Source of the DNA: Paenibacillus sp. FSL M7-0420
GTDB lineage: Bacteria; Bacillota; Bacilli; Paenibacillales; Paenibacillaceae
Direction: 5' to 3'
Length of the DNA stretch: 64,000 nucleotides
Assembly: GCF_038002345.1 (NCBI RefSeq)
Contig: NZ_JBBOCJ010000001.1
Location: 6,696,001-6,760,000 of the forward strand
Part shown: positions 1 through 10,016 of the stretch, in pieces
Layout: each line of letters begins with the position of its first letter
Numbering within the stretch: the stretch's first letter is position 1
The notes under the pieces: model-generated
What the model saw: only the letters and a program-made list of their open reading frames with translations
Told to the model about the DNA's origin: nothing
The model's database searches: none
Translations under genes and position numbers: made by a program

Positions 1-2308
1 GCTCAAGCGTATAGATGTAGGTTCCCGGTGTATCATTAGTAAGATCCTGAATCCGCATTACGAAGTCCTTTTGACTGCCAGCAAAGCTGGTGGTGTAACG
101 TTGATCTGCAAACACCGGGCTTGCTGTATTAGCAGCACTGGCGTTAGCCGGAATATCAAGCGACAATATATTTTTGGTACCCAGGTTCAGGTTCAGCTTC
201 ACAGCCCCGCTGCCTCGCAGCACCAAATCGTAGGTTTTTAGACTAGTTGTATACTTTGTTTCATTATAAATAAAATCAGGTGTCAAATTGAACAGCTTCG
301 TGAGCAGTACATCCGTTGGTCCAAAATTAGCGTCCGGGAATGTAGGTCTCCCTGTGCCTAAGGCCGGCTGGAACTTGCTGATGGTTGATACATTCTCATC
401 GAGAATATAGACGCGCAGCTCCTTACGGACCTCACGGACCTGTCCTTTTTCATCTACCCCTGTTCCTGTCAGAACAATTTTGTTCTCTCCAAATACGATG
501 GGTCCCTCTTTGGCATCAATCTTTAAATCCACTGAAAAAGTACCGTCACTTGGGTTGGGCCATTTCTCAGTCCCAGTAGGCTTCATTTTTATTCCATTCA
601 CATACATTTCAGCCAGGAAGTAACTACTTCCCAGATTAAAATCGATATACTGTCCTTTTACGTTCAATACTTTGCTCTCGCTGGAGTTAATCACATAAGT
701 CTGTCCATCCGTAAGGTTGGATACATAAATATAGCTCTTGGAAGCAAATGAAATATTTACGTCCTTATTTGAGGAAGAACCACTAATCTTGAAGCGAACA
801 GTCTGATTTCCGTTCTGGAAATCAGTAATTTTAAAGATGTGCTCTGTAGACGATGGCGACTTCACCCATTCAGGAGTCAACACTCTGGTGGACAAAGGCA
901 AATATTGTGCAGTTAGATTAACAGGTGTGGTTGTTACTGCCGTATTGGTTTTGACCAAGATATAGAATTCTCCAGAATCGACCTTAGCCCCATTCAGCGC
1001 TACTCCGGCAGGTACTATCCCTGTTGTTGGGTCATATCCCGGCAAATACTTCATATCTGTAATTACAATGTTATTCTTCATATACTGAAAATCAATGGAC
1101 CGGTTAACGGTCTTGGTTCCATACGCTACTGAAAGATTGTGCGTCTGCTTTTCTAAACGGTTAGCCGGTGTTGCATTATCCTTGTTTAGAGTCAGAGGGA
1201 TTTTAAAGGTTACCAACCGATAAGCAGGCGCATCCTTAATTGGGGATGGCACCAAAATTTCTTTATCTCCTACCAAAGATACTTTGCCATTGCTTTGAAG
1301 TTCTAATCCTCCTCCATATTCAATAGCAGGTACTACACTATCCAGCTTCACAACTGCCGAACCGCTGAAAGGCACTCCGGCATTGTCTGGAACCATCATC
1401 TGGACAAATAGGCTGGCAGTATCTTTATCCTCTGTCATCACCGGCTGATCTCCGTACAAGAGGTCTTGCCCTTGACCGGTACTATCCCCTAAGTACATAG
1501 CGACTATTGGGTTCTTCTCATCATAATAGAAAATTGAATATTGAAAGCTGAGTGTGTCAGAACCATTCTGTACAACCAGCTTAAGGCTGTTCACCCCAGG
1601 CTTAAGCTCCATACGCTGGGAAAAGAAAGTGCCATCCTGCAATAATGATGTGCTTGAAGCAGTACCATCATTAAGAGAAACTGTAACCTTAGTAGCATTC
1701 TGGGCCTTACCTTCAAGTGTAATTTCCTTGTTAGCTACCACCAACTGAGCGCCTTCATTCAAATTCAGCTTCTCTGATCCCCCAAGAACCTGAAGCTTCT
1801 CCACATAGGGGACCTTATCAAACAGAACATAAAATGCTTCTGAGCGGTCATTGCTGCCCTGTGATCCGGTCAATGTTATCCGGTTCATACCAGGATACAG
1901 GGTCAGATTGGCACTGAAACGGTTATCGGGGCTGTCAACATCCAGTTGGACCACTCCCGGTGTTACGTGTGTAGGATCTTCCAGCCATTTGTTGTTCTGC
2001 TGATCCCAATTTAATAATTGTACATTTGCTCCGAGTGTAGAACTCGTTACCTTTGTAAAGGTACCTGTAACTGTCAGGCTTGCATCTGTCACCTGCAATA
2101 CATTATCTCTGGCAATTTGCTTTGACGGCACTGAAGAAGACGGAAGTAAAGTCAGATCAACCGTATTCCGCAGCTTTTGATTATCCGGTGTAAAGTAACT
2201 GGTCGGCTTATCTGCAGCCGCCGCAATATTCATAAGTCCAGGCGGGACTAAGGATACCAATAAAGCGAGCAGAAGTGTCCAGATAAATGTTTTTTTCATG
2301 CGCTGCAT
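1..2308 (-). CDS. Large secreted surface protein, C-terminal part outside the window
   Basis: An open minus-strand frame runs from an ATG at 2308 to the window edge, about 769 codons, with no stop. The N-terminus is basic (MQRMKKTF), followed by a hydrophobic stretch and an AAAA-type cleavage region, so it should be exported by Sec. The start is set by a GGGAGAGG ribosome site 8 bases upstream. The visible mature part is Thr/Ser/Asn/Val-rich with repeated beta-strand-like segments, including two related stretches 'YPGMNRITLTGS' and 'LKPGVNSLKLVV' typical of Ig-like surface modules. No catalytic motif was seen. It lies downstream of csaB, tagA and tagO. SLH anchoring domains could lie in the missing C-terminus, but that is inference from context only. 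Confidence 0.8.
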   Translation of the reverse strand, partial: MQRMKKTFIWTLLLALLVSLVPPGLMNIAAAADKPTSYFTPDNQKLRNTVDLTLLPSSSVPSKQIARDNVLQVTDASLTVTGTFTKVTSSTLGANVQLLNWDQQNNKWLEDPTHVTPGVVQLDVDSPDNRFSANLTLYPGMNRITLTGSQGSNDRSEAFYVLFDKVPYVEKLQVLGGSEKLNLNEGAQLVVANKEITLEGKAQNATKVTVSLNDGTASSTSLLQDGTFFSQRMELKPGVNSLKLVVQNGSDTLSFQYSIFYYDEKNPIVAMYLGDSTGQGQDLLYGDQPVMTEDKDTASLFVQMMVPDNAGVPFSGSAVVKLDSVVPAIEYGGGLELQSNGKVSLVGDKEILVPSPIKDAPAYRLVTFKIPLTLNKDNATPANRLEKQTHNLSVAYGTKTVNRSIDFQYMKNNIVITDMKYLPGYDPTTGIVPAGVALNGAKVDSGEFYILVKTNTAVTTTPVNLTAQYLPLSTRVLTPEWVKSPSSTEHIFKITDFQNGNQTVRFKISGSSSNKDVNISFASKSYIYVSNLTDGQTYVINSSESKVLNVKGQYIDFNLGSSYFLAEMYVNGIKMKPTGTEKWPNPSDGTFSVDLKIDAKEGPIVFGENKIVLTGTGVDEKGQVREVRKELRVYILDENVSTISKFQPALGTGRPTFPDANFGPTDVLLTKLFNLTPDFIYNETKYTTSLKTYDLVLRGSGAVKLNLNLGTKNILSLDIPANASAANTASPVFADQRYTTSFAGSQKDFVMRIQDLTNDTPGTYIYTLE

Positions 2309-2421
2309 GTCATTAACCTCTCCCTTTTGTTGATGATAATTATTTTATCGGTCCAGCAGCCCATAATATGAAGGACTCCGCCCAACTTTTCTGTAAGCGG
2401 CATCCAGATCTGCAATAAGAC

Positions 2422-2455
2422 AAAAAAAAGGGCGTACCCTTATGGAAGGTTACGC
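2422..2455 (-). terminator. Rho-independent terminator after the tagO-like gene
   Basis: Read on the minus strand, the stem GCGTAACCTT/AAGGGTACGC (one mismatch, 4-base loop) is followed by a run of eight T. It sits between the stop at 2506 and the start of the surface protein at 2308, so the surface protein probably has its own promoter. Confidence 0.75.
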
Positions 2456-2505
2456 ACGGATATTTAATGAAACAATTTGTGAATTGTATTCAGCTTCAAA
2501 AGAAA

Positions 2506-3633
2506 TTATAGCTTACTGCCCCGCTCTTGCCCAACCTTCATCCGCATCCGCAAAAACAAATCAATCACCGGGCGCTTGGTCTTGCTGATGACGCCGGTGA
2601 TCTCTGCGCCGATCTGCAGGAAGAAGAGCATGACGCAGATGACTACGAAGGTAACCCAGTTGGCTTCGTAGAGCGAAGCGGAGGTCTGGATGACTGCCAG
2701 GATACCGAAGAATGCGGCAATGCCGTAGATAATCAGTACCGTCTGGCGGTGGCTGAAGCCCAGCTCACGCAGGCAGTGATGGAGATGGCCTTTGTCCGGA
2801 GCGAAGATCGGCTTCTTCTGCAGCTTGCGCCGGACGATGGCGAAGAACGTATCCGATAACGGAACTCCGATAATCAGGAGTGGTGTGATGAATGAGACCA
2901 CCGCAATCTGTTTGAAGCCGAGGAGTGCAAGCAGTGCCAGGCAGAAGCCGAGGAACAGCGAGCCCGTATCTCCCATGAAGATTTTGGCGGGATGGAAGTT
3001 GAAGAACAGGAATCCCAGAATGCTGCCCAGAAGCAGCAGACAGAGCAGGGCAACCATGGTGTTCCCCATCAGGAAGGCCATGACGGCAATCGTAGCAATG
3101 GCAATACCGGATACGCCTGCTGCAAGCCCGTCCAGCCCGTCGATCAGGTTCACGGCGTTCGTGACGCCGACAATCCAGAAGATCGTCAGAGGGATGGCAA
3201 TCCAGCTCTCCAAGGAAGAATAGCTATTATGAAAAGGAATATTTACGAAATCTACCGTGATGCCAAACCCGAAAACTACAATACAGGCAGCGGCAATCTG
3301 GCCCAGCAGCTTCACTTTGGCTGATAGCTCAAAACGGTCATCCAGACCGCCGATCAACACAATCAGGCCTCCGCCGCATAGCAGCGCTTTAATGAAATTA
3401 GCCTCCCGGGGAGTGAAGTCATACGGAATAATCGGTAATACGGCAAGCAGGCCTAACACAAACGCCAGAAATATGCCGAGTCCGCCAAGGCGGGGCATGA
3501 TCTTCGTATGCACTTTCCGGGCATTTGGCACATCTGTCGCACCGATCTTAATGGCGAATTTCTTCACGAACGGCGTCAAAAGCAGTGCAAGCCCCATGCA
3601 CACAACGAATCCGGCGATGTATATGATTAACAT
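2506..3633 (-). CDS. tagO: Undecaprenyl-phosphate GlcNAc-1-phosphate transferase (MraY/WecA/TagO family)
   Basis: A polytopic membrane enzyme of 375 aa that moves GlcNAc-1-phosphate from UDP-GlcNAc to undecaprenyl phosphate, the first step of wall polymer synthesis. Family signatures are visible: the GGLDD segment near residue 96, NAVNLIDGLDG near 158-168, MGDTGS near 219-224 and the GHLHH histidine motif near 285. About ten hydrophobic segments cover the protein. GGAGGT lies 11 bases before the ATG, a little long. It follows the tagA-like gene on the same strand. With TagA and WecB it would start a linkage unit for a teichoic-acid-like or secondary wall polymer. The tagO assignment rests on this context; wecA-like use is possible. 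Confidence 0.9.
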   Translation of the reverse strand: MLIIYIAGFVVCMGLALLLTPFVKKFAIKIGATDVPNARKVHTKIMPRLGGLGIFLAFVLGLLAVLPIIPYDFTPREANFIKALLCGGGLIVLIGGLDDRFELSAKVKLLGQIAAACIVVFGFGITVDFVNIPFHNSYSSLESWIAIPLTIFWIVGVTNAVNLIDGLDGLAAGVSGIAIATIAVMAFLMGNTMVALLCLLLLGSILGFLFFNFHPAKIFMGDTGSLFLGFCLALLALLGFKQIAVVSFITPLLIIGVPLSDTFFAIVRRKLQKKPIFAPDKGHLHHCLRELGFSHRQTVLIIYGIAAFFGILAVIQTSASLYEANWVTFVVICVMLFFLQIGAEITGVISKTKRPVIDLFLRMRMKVGQERGSKL

Positions 3634-3746
3634 GTGAAAAGTCGACCTCCATTTCTCTACCGCATTGAATTATACGCTGAACCAAAAACAAATTCCAATA
3701 CTGTTTTTAGGCGATACCACGGATTTTTTCAGTAAATTTCCTCATT

Positions 3747-4505
3747 TTACTGGTCTTTTGTGACTTTATCTTTCTCTCGTACCACTTTTACTGCGAATTT
3801 CGGCAGCGCAAGCATTCTTTTGTAACGTGTAGGTTCCTTGAGCAGCCGGTATAACCATTCTGCCCTTAATTTCTGGAAGGCCACAGGGGCACGGCGGCTC
3901 TTGCCGGAGATCACATCAAAGCTCCCGCCGACACCCATCATCACCGGGATCTGCAGCCGGGCTTTGTATTTGGCGATCCATGGCTCCTGGCTGTCCGCTC
4001 CTCTGGCAACAAAGAGCAAGTCAGGCTTCGCTTCAAGGATTCCGCTCACAATTTGTTCATCCTCTGCCGGACCAAAATACCCGTCATGATATCCTGCGAT
4101 GACAATACCGGGATATCTTGTTTGTAACCGGGAAGCCGTCTCGCGAATCACCTCAGGGGTTGAACCGAGCAAATATACTCTCCAGTTATAGCTTTCGCCT
4201 TGGTGCAATAATTCATGTAAAAGATCAAAGCCCGCTACACGCTCAGCTACAGGCTCCTGACAATAATTCGCGGCCCACACCACTCCGGTTCCGTCAGGGA
4301 CGACCAGCTCTGCTGATTTCATAATCTCCATATAAGACGGATTCTCCAGCGCCGCCATGACCATAATCGGATTGGCAGTAATTACCTGATGAGGCTCACG
4401 CTTATGAACCGCCTCTGTCAGATAGGAAACGGTGGTCTTCATATCCGCCTTGGATACTCGTATACCAAAAATGGGTACTGTCGGTAATGCGCTATCTGCT
4501 TTCAC
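3747..4505 (-). CDS. tagA: WecG/TagA/CpsF family glycosyltransferase
   Basis: A 252-aa protein of the GT26 family, which adds ManNAc to lipid-linked GlcNAc. The conserved N-terminal PDGTG motif (near residue 68) and the C-terminal GGSFDVISGKSRRAP segment are visible. The central motif, usually of the form G-x-P-x-QE-x-W, reads GADSQEPWI here, so QE and W are kept but the proline is not. Translation starts at GTG (4505), 7 bases after the csaB stop codon, with AAGGATGA upstream. The close spacing points to co-transcription and coupling with csaB. The substrate UDP-ManNAc would come from WecB at 25686-26861. Confidence 0.88.
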   Translation of the reverse strand: MKADSALPTVPIFGIRVSKADMKTTVSYLTEAVHKREPHQVITANPIMVMAALENPSYMEIMKSAELVVPDGTGVVWAANYCQEPVAERVAGFDLLHELLHQGESYNWRVYLLGSTPEVIRETASRLQTRYPGIVIAGYHDGYFGPAEDEQIVSGILEAKPDLLFVARGADSQEPWIAKYKARLQIPVMMGVGGSFDVISGKSRRAPVAFQKLRAEWLYRLLKEPTRYKRMLALPKFAVKVVREKDKVTKDQ

Positions 4506-4512
4506 TTGTCAC

Positions 4513-5676
4513 TCATCCTTTACGGCCGAAATATTGGACAATTCGCCGGGCCGGCGCCTCTGCCTCTTGGGTAAGCGCGGCAATCAGCGGCTCCCGCTCC
4601 TGCTTCCAGCGCTCCCCTGAGCTCAGCAGCTCCAGAAGCCCGGCAGCCACCTTGTCTGCCTCCAGTGTATCTGTCTTGCCTACCGGCTGACAATCCACCC
4701 GCTCAAGAAAATGATCAATCTTCGGATCATAAGAGACGCCCATCAGCGGAACAAGCTGTCCCGCAGCATAGATAAGGCTGTGCAGCCGCATGCCTATAAG
4801 CGCCTGGCACTGGCTTACCTCCCGCAGCATCTGCAGCGGATGAAGCGCATCCTCACGGATCGTTACCGATCCTCCATTGTCTTCTATACTCCGGCCCAGC
4901 TTCTGCATTACATAGCGGGAAGCCTCATTGTCCGCAGAATGATGGAAGGGCAAAAAGTGTACATGGAGCGGCTGGACCGCAGAAGCCTTCACAAGGCCTT
5001 CAGCCAACGCGTCCAGCTCCTTACGGGACTGCTCCCAGAAGCGGACAGAGACACCTACAGTAGCGGGCACAACTTGCAGGCCAGGATCTGGCGTATCCCC
5101 AATCAACGTCCCTTTTTCTACTCCTGGCTGCATATCCTTAGGCAACTCCAGACCCATAACCGGGTCAGGTACTACCTCTACTTCATCAATACTAAGCCCC
5201 ATAGACTGAAGCAACAGGCGGGACTGTTCATCCCGCACGGAGATATAGGCACATTTCCGGAAAATGGATTTGATCAGCGGATGAAACAGCTTGCGGTTCA
5301 CCGGGCCGATTCCCTGGGAATAGATAAATACCGGCTTCCCCATCCACTGGGCCAGCTTGATAATACCGAGGTAATACGGAATGGTCTTGCTGCTTGTAAC
5401 ATCCTGAAGCAGGCTGCCGCCACCGCTGATCAGGCCCGCACTTTCTGATATGGCTCTGCGGACCTCTCCCAGCTTCATCCGGTGTACAGATTCCACCCCG
5501 TACGTGGCAGCCGTCCACTCCGGATCAATGGATAAGACCACAGGCGCAAGCGTTATTCCGGCGGCCTGGGACTGCTTGCGCAGAGCATTCAGAATCGACT
5601 GCAGAACGGCTTCGTCTCCGCTGTTGCGGAAGCCGTAGAAGCCGGAGATTACAATTTTTTGAGGAGTGGTGACCAT
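4513..5676 (-). CDS. csaB: Polysaccharide pyruvyl transferase CsaB
   Basis: CsaB adds ketal pyruvate to the secondary cell-wall polymer, the ligand of SLH domains. The family signature GFYGFRNSGDEA is at the N-terminus and GLISGGGSLLQD lies about 75 residues further on. A GT-B-like C-terminal half carries IGMRLHSLIYA, typical of the family. The frame opens at 5706, but the ATG at 5676 fits the usual N-terminus better and has GGAAGG 11 bases upstream; this gives 387 aa. The gene overlaps the end of the DUF5693 gene by 28 bases, so the two are probably coupled. Confidence 0.9.
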   Translation of the reverse strand: MVTTPQKIVISGFYGFRNSGDEAVLQSILNALRKQSQAAGITLAPVVLSIDPEWTAATYGVESVHRMKLGEVRRAISESAGLISGGGSLLQDVTSSKTIPYYLGIIKLAQWMGKPVFIYSQGIGPVNRKLFHPLIKSIFRKCAYISVRDEQSRLLLQSMGLSIDEVEVVPDPVMGLELPKDMQPGVEKGTLIGDTPDPGLQVVPATVGVSVRFWEQSRKELDALAEGLVKASAVQPLHVHFLPFHHSADNEASRYVMQKLGRSIEDNGGSVTIREDALHPLQMLREVSQCQALIGMRLHSLIYAAGQLVPLMGVSYDPKIDHFLERVDCQPVGKTDTLEADKVAAGLLELLSSGERWKQEREPLIAALTQEAEAPARRIVQYFGRKG

Positions 5677-7691
5677 CGTTTCCAACATCCTTCCGCAATC
5701 TGCCATACCCCAACAGCGATAATACCGATGATCAGGCCAAGTCCAAGACCCAGGAGTCCGCGGATCAGCGAGATCAGCACAGGCGAATGAATATGGGCAA
5801 AGGTATCCACCATAGATAACTGCCCAATAACAGCAATAATCATAATGAAGGCTGCGCTCCGGTATTTATAGGCCAAGAATGCGCCGAGGATAAAGAGCGG
5901 ATGTGCCAGCAGGAATTCCTTGTTACGCGGTCTTACCCCAACGGTATTCTCCAGGAAGACACGCAGGATTTTCTCCGGTGCACTTACACTTCCGGCATTC
6001 CCGGTCCGGCTCAAATAATACATCCCCACGATACCGATCACACCGGCGGCAATGACCATAGCGAGTGTAATCGGCGTCCGCAGCAGCTTACCTGTCTTGT
6101 TAAAGGCAAAATCCCCACGGTACAAAAGCACATAGATTGCGGTAAGCCCGATCGGGGCCAAATGCAGCAGACTCACACCGCGGAACTGTTCCAGTACCAG
6201 GGCATAGGTGATATTGTTCAGCAGTGCAATGACGAAAGGCACCGCACTGAAGGTGATTAACGCAGTTTTGACATACAGGACCAGACTATGCGTCAGACGG
6301 CGGCGCGGGCTCATTACGGCAAAGGTTAACGGATTGGCGCGCAAAGGCGGACCCATCTCATTAATTTTGCGGATAGCCAGTATTATAGCCAGGGTAGGCG
6401 CACTTATGGCTACGGCAAGCGCAAGCGCCTGTTCAAATAATGCCGGCTTCAGAACCAGCAGACCTGCACTTCCAACCAGTCCAAGCACCCATACTGGCAG
6501 AGTAAGCCAAGGAATGAAGTAGGAGAACAGCAGCGCAACCATAGCCACCGCTCCGATTACCGCAATCAGCTTGAAGTAACGCTGGAAGGAGGAGTCGCTC
6601 ACATCAAATGCTGTAGCTTGTCCAATCTTGAAGCCGTTCGCCTCAATCTTAGCCACCGCACCCTCAGGTCCGCTGAGACTCTCAATCAGGTTATCCAGCG
6701 TATCTGTGATAGCTGCCTTCTTGGTGTCTCTGGAGGGAATCGTATTCAGATAGATCATGCGGATATTGCGGTCTTTGGTGCCCAGCGCGAACCGGTCTGC
6801 GATCACTTCAGTCTTCAGGCTGGAATCCGCCTCGCTGAGTGAATACAGGCGCGTCACGTTGTAATCCAGCATATAAGCCAGCTTGGAGAAGCCCTTCTGC
6901 TGAACCTTAATATTCTCGATTGCCGCAATTCCCATCCCGTGCTGCTTCAGGAGATCGGCGAAGACGGTCAGACTGCCCGTATCTGCATCATCGGAGTACC
7001 CTTTGACAGACTCTCCTTCAAAAAGAATCCGCTTGACGCCAAGCTCGGCGTAACGGTCCAGCAGCTTCTTCACGGCATCCTGATTGTATGCCAGTGAGTC
7101 TACAAGCCGGGGCACAATGCTGAAGCCCTTCCCGTGCAGCATTTCCAGGGTAATCGGGTCCGGCTGCAGCGGCTTGAGCGTTGCATCCTCCAGCGGTGTC
7201 TGGATGATCAGCCCCTGCTGGCCGCGGTAGTTCCATTCTTCCGTCCGGATGTCCAGTCTGCTGAAGGCATCGCGGATAACCGGTGAGAGCATTTCACTGT
7301 TCTTCGCACTGGTAAAGAGGACATATGTATAGTTCTCATTCTCCGGAATCACAGTATCGGTAAGATTGGCGATATCAGACGCTCCCCAGATCATCAGGCG
7401 GCGCGCCTTGCGGAAATCCTCCAATGTATTCTCATAGATAGCCATACTCTGAACACCCGCTGCCTTCAGCCGGTCCAGCTGCTCGTTGATATAATCCTGC
7501 GGGTTCTCCCGGTAGCTCGCAACCTCAACCAGATCGCGGTAATCAAAGACAAACTCAACCGTTTTGGAAGACTTCTCTGTCTGTAGACGGTCATATACGA
7601 CCGGAAGCGCACCGATCAGACCTATCACCATAATGATCCATAACCACTTGCGTGATGCTATATTCCAGCGTTGCCATTTCTGCTGCACCAA
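5649..7691 (-). CDS. DUF5693 family multi-pass membrane protein
   Basis: A 680-aa protein that I recognise only as DUF5693, a family found next to csaB in Paenibacillus and relatives. Residues 16-33 form one membrane segment. Residues 40 to about 365 are a soluble, probably extracytoplasmic, mixed alpha/beta domain that starts VEFVFDYRDLVEVAS. The C-terminal 300 residues contain about ten hydrophobic segments. No catalytic motif is clear. Because it is translationally linked to csaB and upstream of tagA and tagO, a role in exporting or modifying the wall polymer is a reasonable inference, not an established function. Confidence 0.85.
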   Translation of the reverse strand: MVQQKWQRWNIASRKWLWIIMVIGLIGALPVVYDRLQTEKSSKTVEFVFDYRDLVEVASYRENPQDYINEQLDRLKAAGVQSMAIYENTLEDFRKARRLMIWGASDIANLTDTVIPENENYTYVLFTSAKNSEMLSPVIRDAFSRLDIRTEEWNYRGQQGLIIQTPLEDATLKPLQPDPITLEMLHGKGFSIVPRLVDSLAYNQDAVKKLLDRYAELGVKRILFEGESVKGYSDDADTGSLTVFADLLKQHGMGIAAIENIKVQQKGFSKLAYMLDYNVTRLYSLSEADSSLKTEVIADRFALGTKDRNIRMIYLNTIPSRDTKKAAITDTLDNLIESLSGPEGAVAKIEANGFKIGQATAFDVSDSSFQRYFKLIAVIGAVAMVALLFSYFIPWLTLPVWVLGLVGSAGLLVLKPALFEQALALAVAISAPTLAIILAIRKINEMGPPLRANPLTFAVMSPRRRLTHSLVLYVKTALITFSAVPFVIALLNNITYALVLEQFRGVSLLHLAPIGLTAIYVLLYRGDFAFNKTGKLLRTPITLAMVIAAGVIGIVGMYYLSRTGNAGSVSAPEKILRVFLENTVGVRPRNKEFLLAHPLFILGAFLAYKYRSAAFIMIIAVIGQLSMVDTFAHIHSPVLISLIRGLLGLGLGLIIGIIAVGVWQIAEGCWKRWSPLLKKL

Positions 7692-7827
7692 AGTACCTCC
7701 TCTTTCACTTTAAAGCTGATTGCTACTTACAGACGCCGACCCTCTTGCCAGCGGCAAATTGAAGCGGAAACGGAGGTCTGTCCATCTGGAGCAGCTCCGT
7801 TTCCGCAGGGAAGTTATCTATTGCTTA

Positions 7828-9546
7828 TTATTTCCCGTCTACCCGTGCCATAACCTGACTGGTCAATTCCGCAACCTTGTGCTTGGCGTTGTCCAGAGAT
7901 TCACCCACCACGGCAAAATACACTTTGATCTTCGGTTCCGTGCCGGAAGGGCGCAGGCAGAACCAGGAGCCGTCCGACAGCAGATATTTCAGCACGTTCT
8001 CCTTAGGCAGACCGTCCAGTCCCAGGGAGTAGTCCAGCACCTGTGTTACGGATGCCCCGGCGATTTCGTGCGGCGGGCTGGTCCGCCAGTCATTCATGAT
8101 CCCCTGAATCTGGGCCACTCCATCCTTGCCCTTCAGCGTGCGGGATTCCAGGCTCTCCAGGAAGTATCCGAACTGTGCATACAGCTCTTGCAGCACATCG
8201 TACAGGGTCTTGCCCTGGGCCTTGTAATAGGCACCTGCTTCAGCGATCAGCATTGCAGCAAGGACTGCATCCTTGTCACGGGCATAGTTGCCGGCCAGAT
8301 AGCCGTAGCTTTCTTCATATCCGAACAGATACGTGTACTCGCCGGACTGCTCGAACTGGTTCATCTTCTCCCCGATATATTTGAACCCGGTCAGAGTGTT
8401 GAACACTGTAGCGCCATAATGGCTGGCTACAGCAGCACCCATCTCACTGGTTACAATGGTCTTGACTACAGCGCCGTTAGCCGGCAGCTTCCCTTGTTCC
8501 TGTAAACGGCTCAGGTAATAATGAATCATGAGCGCGCCGGACTGATTCCCGGACAGCACTACAAATTTGCCTTCGTTGTCACGAACCACAGCGCCCATAC
8601 GGTCAGCATCCGGGTCTGTACCGATCAGCAGATCCGCATTCAGCTCTTCGCCCAGCTTCATCGCCAGGGTGAAGGCTTCACGTTCCTCCGGATTCGGTGA
8701 TTTCACGGTAGAGAATTCGGAATCCGGCTGTTCTTGCTCAGGAACTACATGTACCTGAGTGAAGCCGATCTTCTCCAGTACACGGCGGACCGGAAGATTG
8801 CCTGTCCCGTGCAGCGGAGTATAGACAATGGAGAAGTCACGGCCCAGCGAAGAGGCAATCTCTTCACGGCTGACACTTACCGCAGCAACCGTATCCGTAA
8901 ATGCCTCGTCCTCTTCGGCCCCCAGCCAGTGCAGCAGGCCTGCGCTCTCTGCAGCCTCCTGAGACATGCGCTTCACTCCGTTGAAGGAGTCCACATTCAG
9001 AATATTAGCAATAACCTTCTCCGCTTCATGCGGCACCAGCTGTCCGCCCTGGGCATTGTAGACCTTGTATCCGTTGTATTCAGGCGGATTGTGGCTGGCA
9101 GTGATTACAATGCCTCCAGACGCCTTCAAATGACGGACGGTAAAGGACAACTGCGGCGTAGAGCGCAGGGAAGAGAACAGGTGGGTCTCAATTCCGTTGC
9201 CGGCGAGTACAAGCGCAGCCTCCAGCGTGAATTCCGGCGAGAAGCGCCGGGAATCGTGGGCAATAACCACCGAGGGTCTGCCTTCTCCCGTATGCTGTCC
9301 CAGAATGTAATCAGCGAAGCCCTGAGTAGCCCGGCCGACAGTATAACGGTTCATCCGGTTACTGCCTGCTCCGATGACTCCGCGCAAACCGCCTGTACCA
9401 AATTCAAGATCTCTATAGAATCGTTCTTCCAGTTCCTTGGGTTCACCGGCAAGAGCCTTCAGCTCTTCTTTGGTGTTCTCGTCGACAGAAGGGTCCTGCA
9501 GCCAGCGTGTCAGAGTATCCTGCGCCTTCGGGCTTAATCCAGTCAT
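7828..9546 (-). CDS. pgcA: Phospho-sugar mutase, alpha-phosphoglucomutase type
   Basis: A 572-aa enzyme that interconverts glucose-1-phosphate and glucose-6-phosphate, supplying UDP-glucose for envelope glycans. The phosphoserine motif ITASHNPP is at residues 148-155 (Ser151), the metal loop GTDPDADRMG lies near 305, and the phosphate-binding RPSGTEPKIK is near the C-terminus. Length matches the Bacillus PgcA/YhxB type, which is longer than bacterial GlmM. It sits upstream of the DUF5693-csaB-tagA-tagO block on the same strand, with 137 bases between, so it may have the same regulation or simply be adjacent. Confidence 0.93.
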   Translation of the reverse strand: MTGLSPKAQDTLTRWLQDPSVDENTKEELKALAGEPKELEERFYRDLEFGTGGLRGVIGAGSNRMNRYTVGRATQGFADYILGQHTGEGRPSVVIAHDSRRFSPEFTLEAALVLAGNGIETHLFSSLRSTPQLSFTVRHLKASGGIVITASHNPPEYNGYKVYNAQGGQLVPHEAEKVIANILNVDSFNGVKRMSQEAAESAGLLHWLGAEEDEAFTDTVAAVSVSREEIASSLGRDFSIVYTPLHGTGNLPVRRVLEKIGFTQVHVVPEQEQPDSEFSTVKSPNPEEREAFTLAMKLGEELNADLLIGTDPDADRMGAVVRDNEGKFVVLSGNQSGALMIHYYLSRLQEQGKLPANGAVVKTIVTSEMGAAVASHYGATVFNTLTGFKYIGEKMNQFEQSGEYTYLFGYEESYGYLAGNYARDKDAVLAAMLIAEAGAYYKAQGKTLYDVLQELYAQFGYFLESLESRTLKGKDGVAQIQGIMNDWRTSPPHEIAGASVTQVLDYSLGLDGLPKENVLKYLLSDGSWFCLRPSGTEPKIKVYFAVVGESLDNAKHKVAELTSQVMARVDGK

Positions 9547-9593
9547 GTCAATCTCTCCTTCTCCATCTATAATGTATAAGTTTATAACAGAAA

Positions 9594-10016
9594 CTAGCTG
9601 AGTGCGAACATAATCTCGCCGGAAGCTACCGTCTTTCCGTCCACCTTGGCAGTGGCTTGTCCTTTGCCGATACTGCCTTTAAGCCGGGTAATCTCTACCT
9701 CAAGCACAAGGGTATCGCCGGGAACAACCTGTCCACGGAAGCGGAAGCCGTCAAGCCCGGCCAGAAAACCGATTTTGCCCCGGTTAGCTTCTACGCCAAG
9801 AATAGCCACAGCGCCCACCTGAGCCAAGGCTTCCGTAATCAGCACACCCGGCATCACCGGGAAGCCAGGGAAGTGTCCGGCGAAAAACGGCTCGTTCACT
9901 GTAACATTCTTGATGCCTACCGCACGTTTGCCCATTTCTATTTCAGTAATTCTGTCCACCAGCAGAAATGGGGGCCGGTGGGGGATTATTTCTTGAATCT
10001 CATTGGTATTCATCAT
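9594..10016 (-). CDS. fabZ: 3-hydroxyacyl-ACP dehydratase FabZ
   Basis: FabZ removes water from 3-hydroxyacyl-ACP in type II fatty acid synthesis. The frame opens at 10124 but the first ~36 residues are basic and Cys-rich and unlike the family. The ATG at 10016 has GGGAG 10 bases upstream and gives 140 aa, the normal FabZ length. Family motifs are [10 protein letters not shown], the catalytic His in [11 protein letters not shown] and the catalytic Glu in TEALAQ. The position beside flhO/flhP and mbl is the same as in B. subtilis (ywpB). Confidence 0.95.
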   Translation of the reverse strand: MMNTNEIQEIIPHRPPFLLVDRITEIEMGKRAVGIKNVTVNEPFFAGHFPGFPVMPGVLITEALAQVGAVAILGVEANRGKIGFLAGLDGFRFRGQVVPGDTLVLEVEITRLKGSIGKGQATAKVDGKTVASGEIMFALS

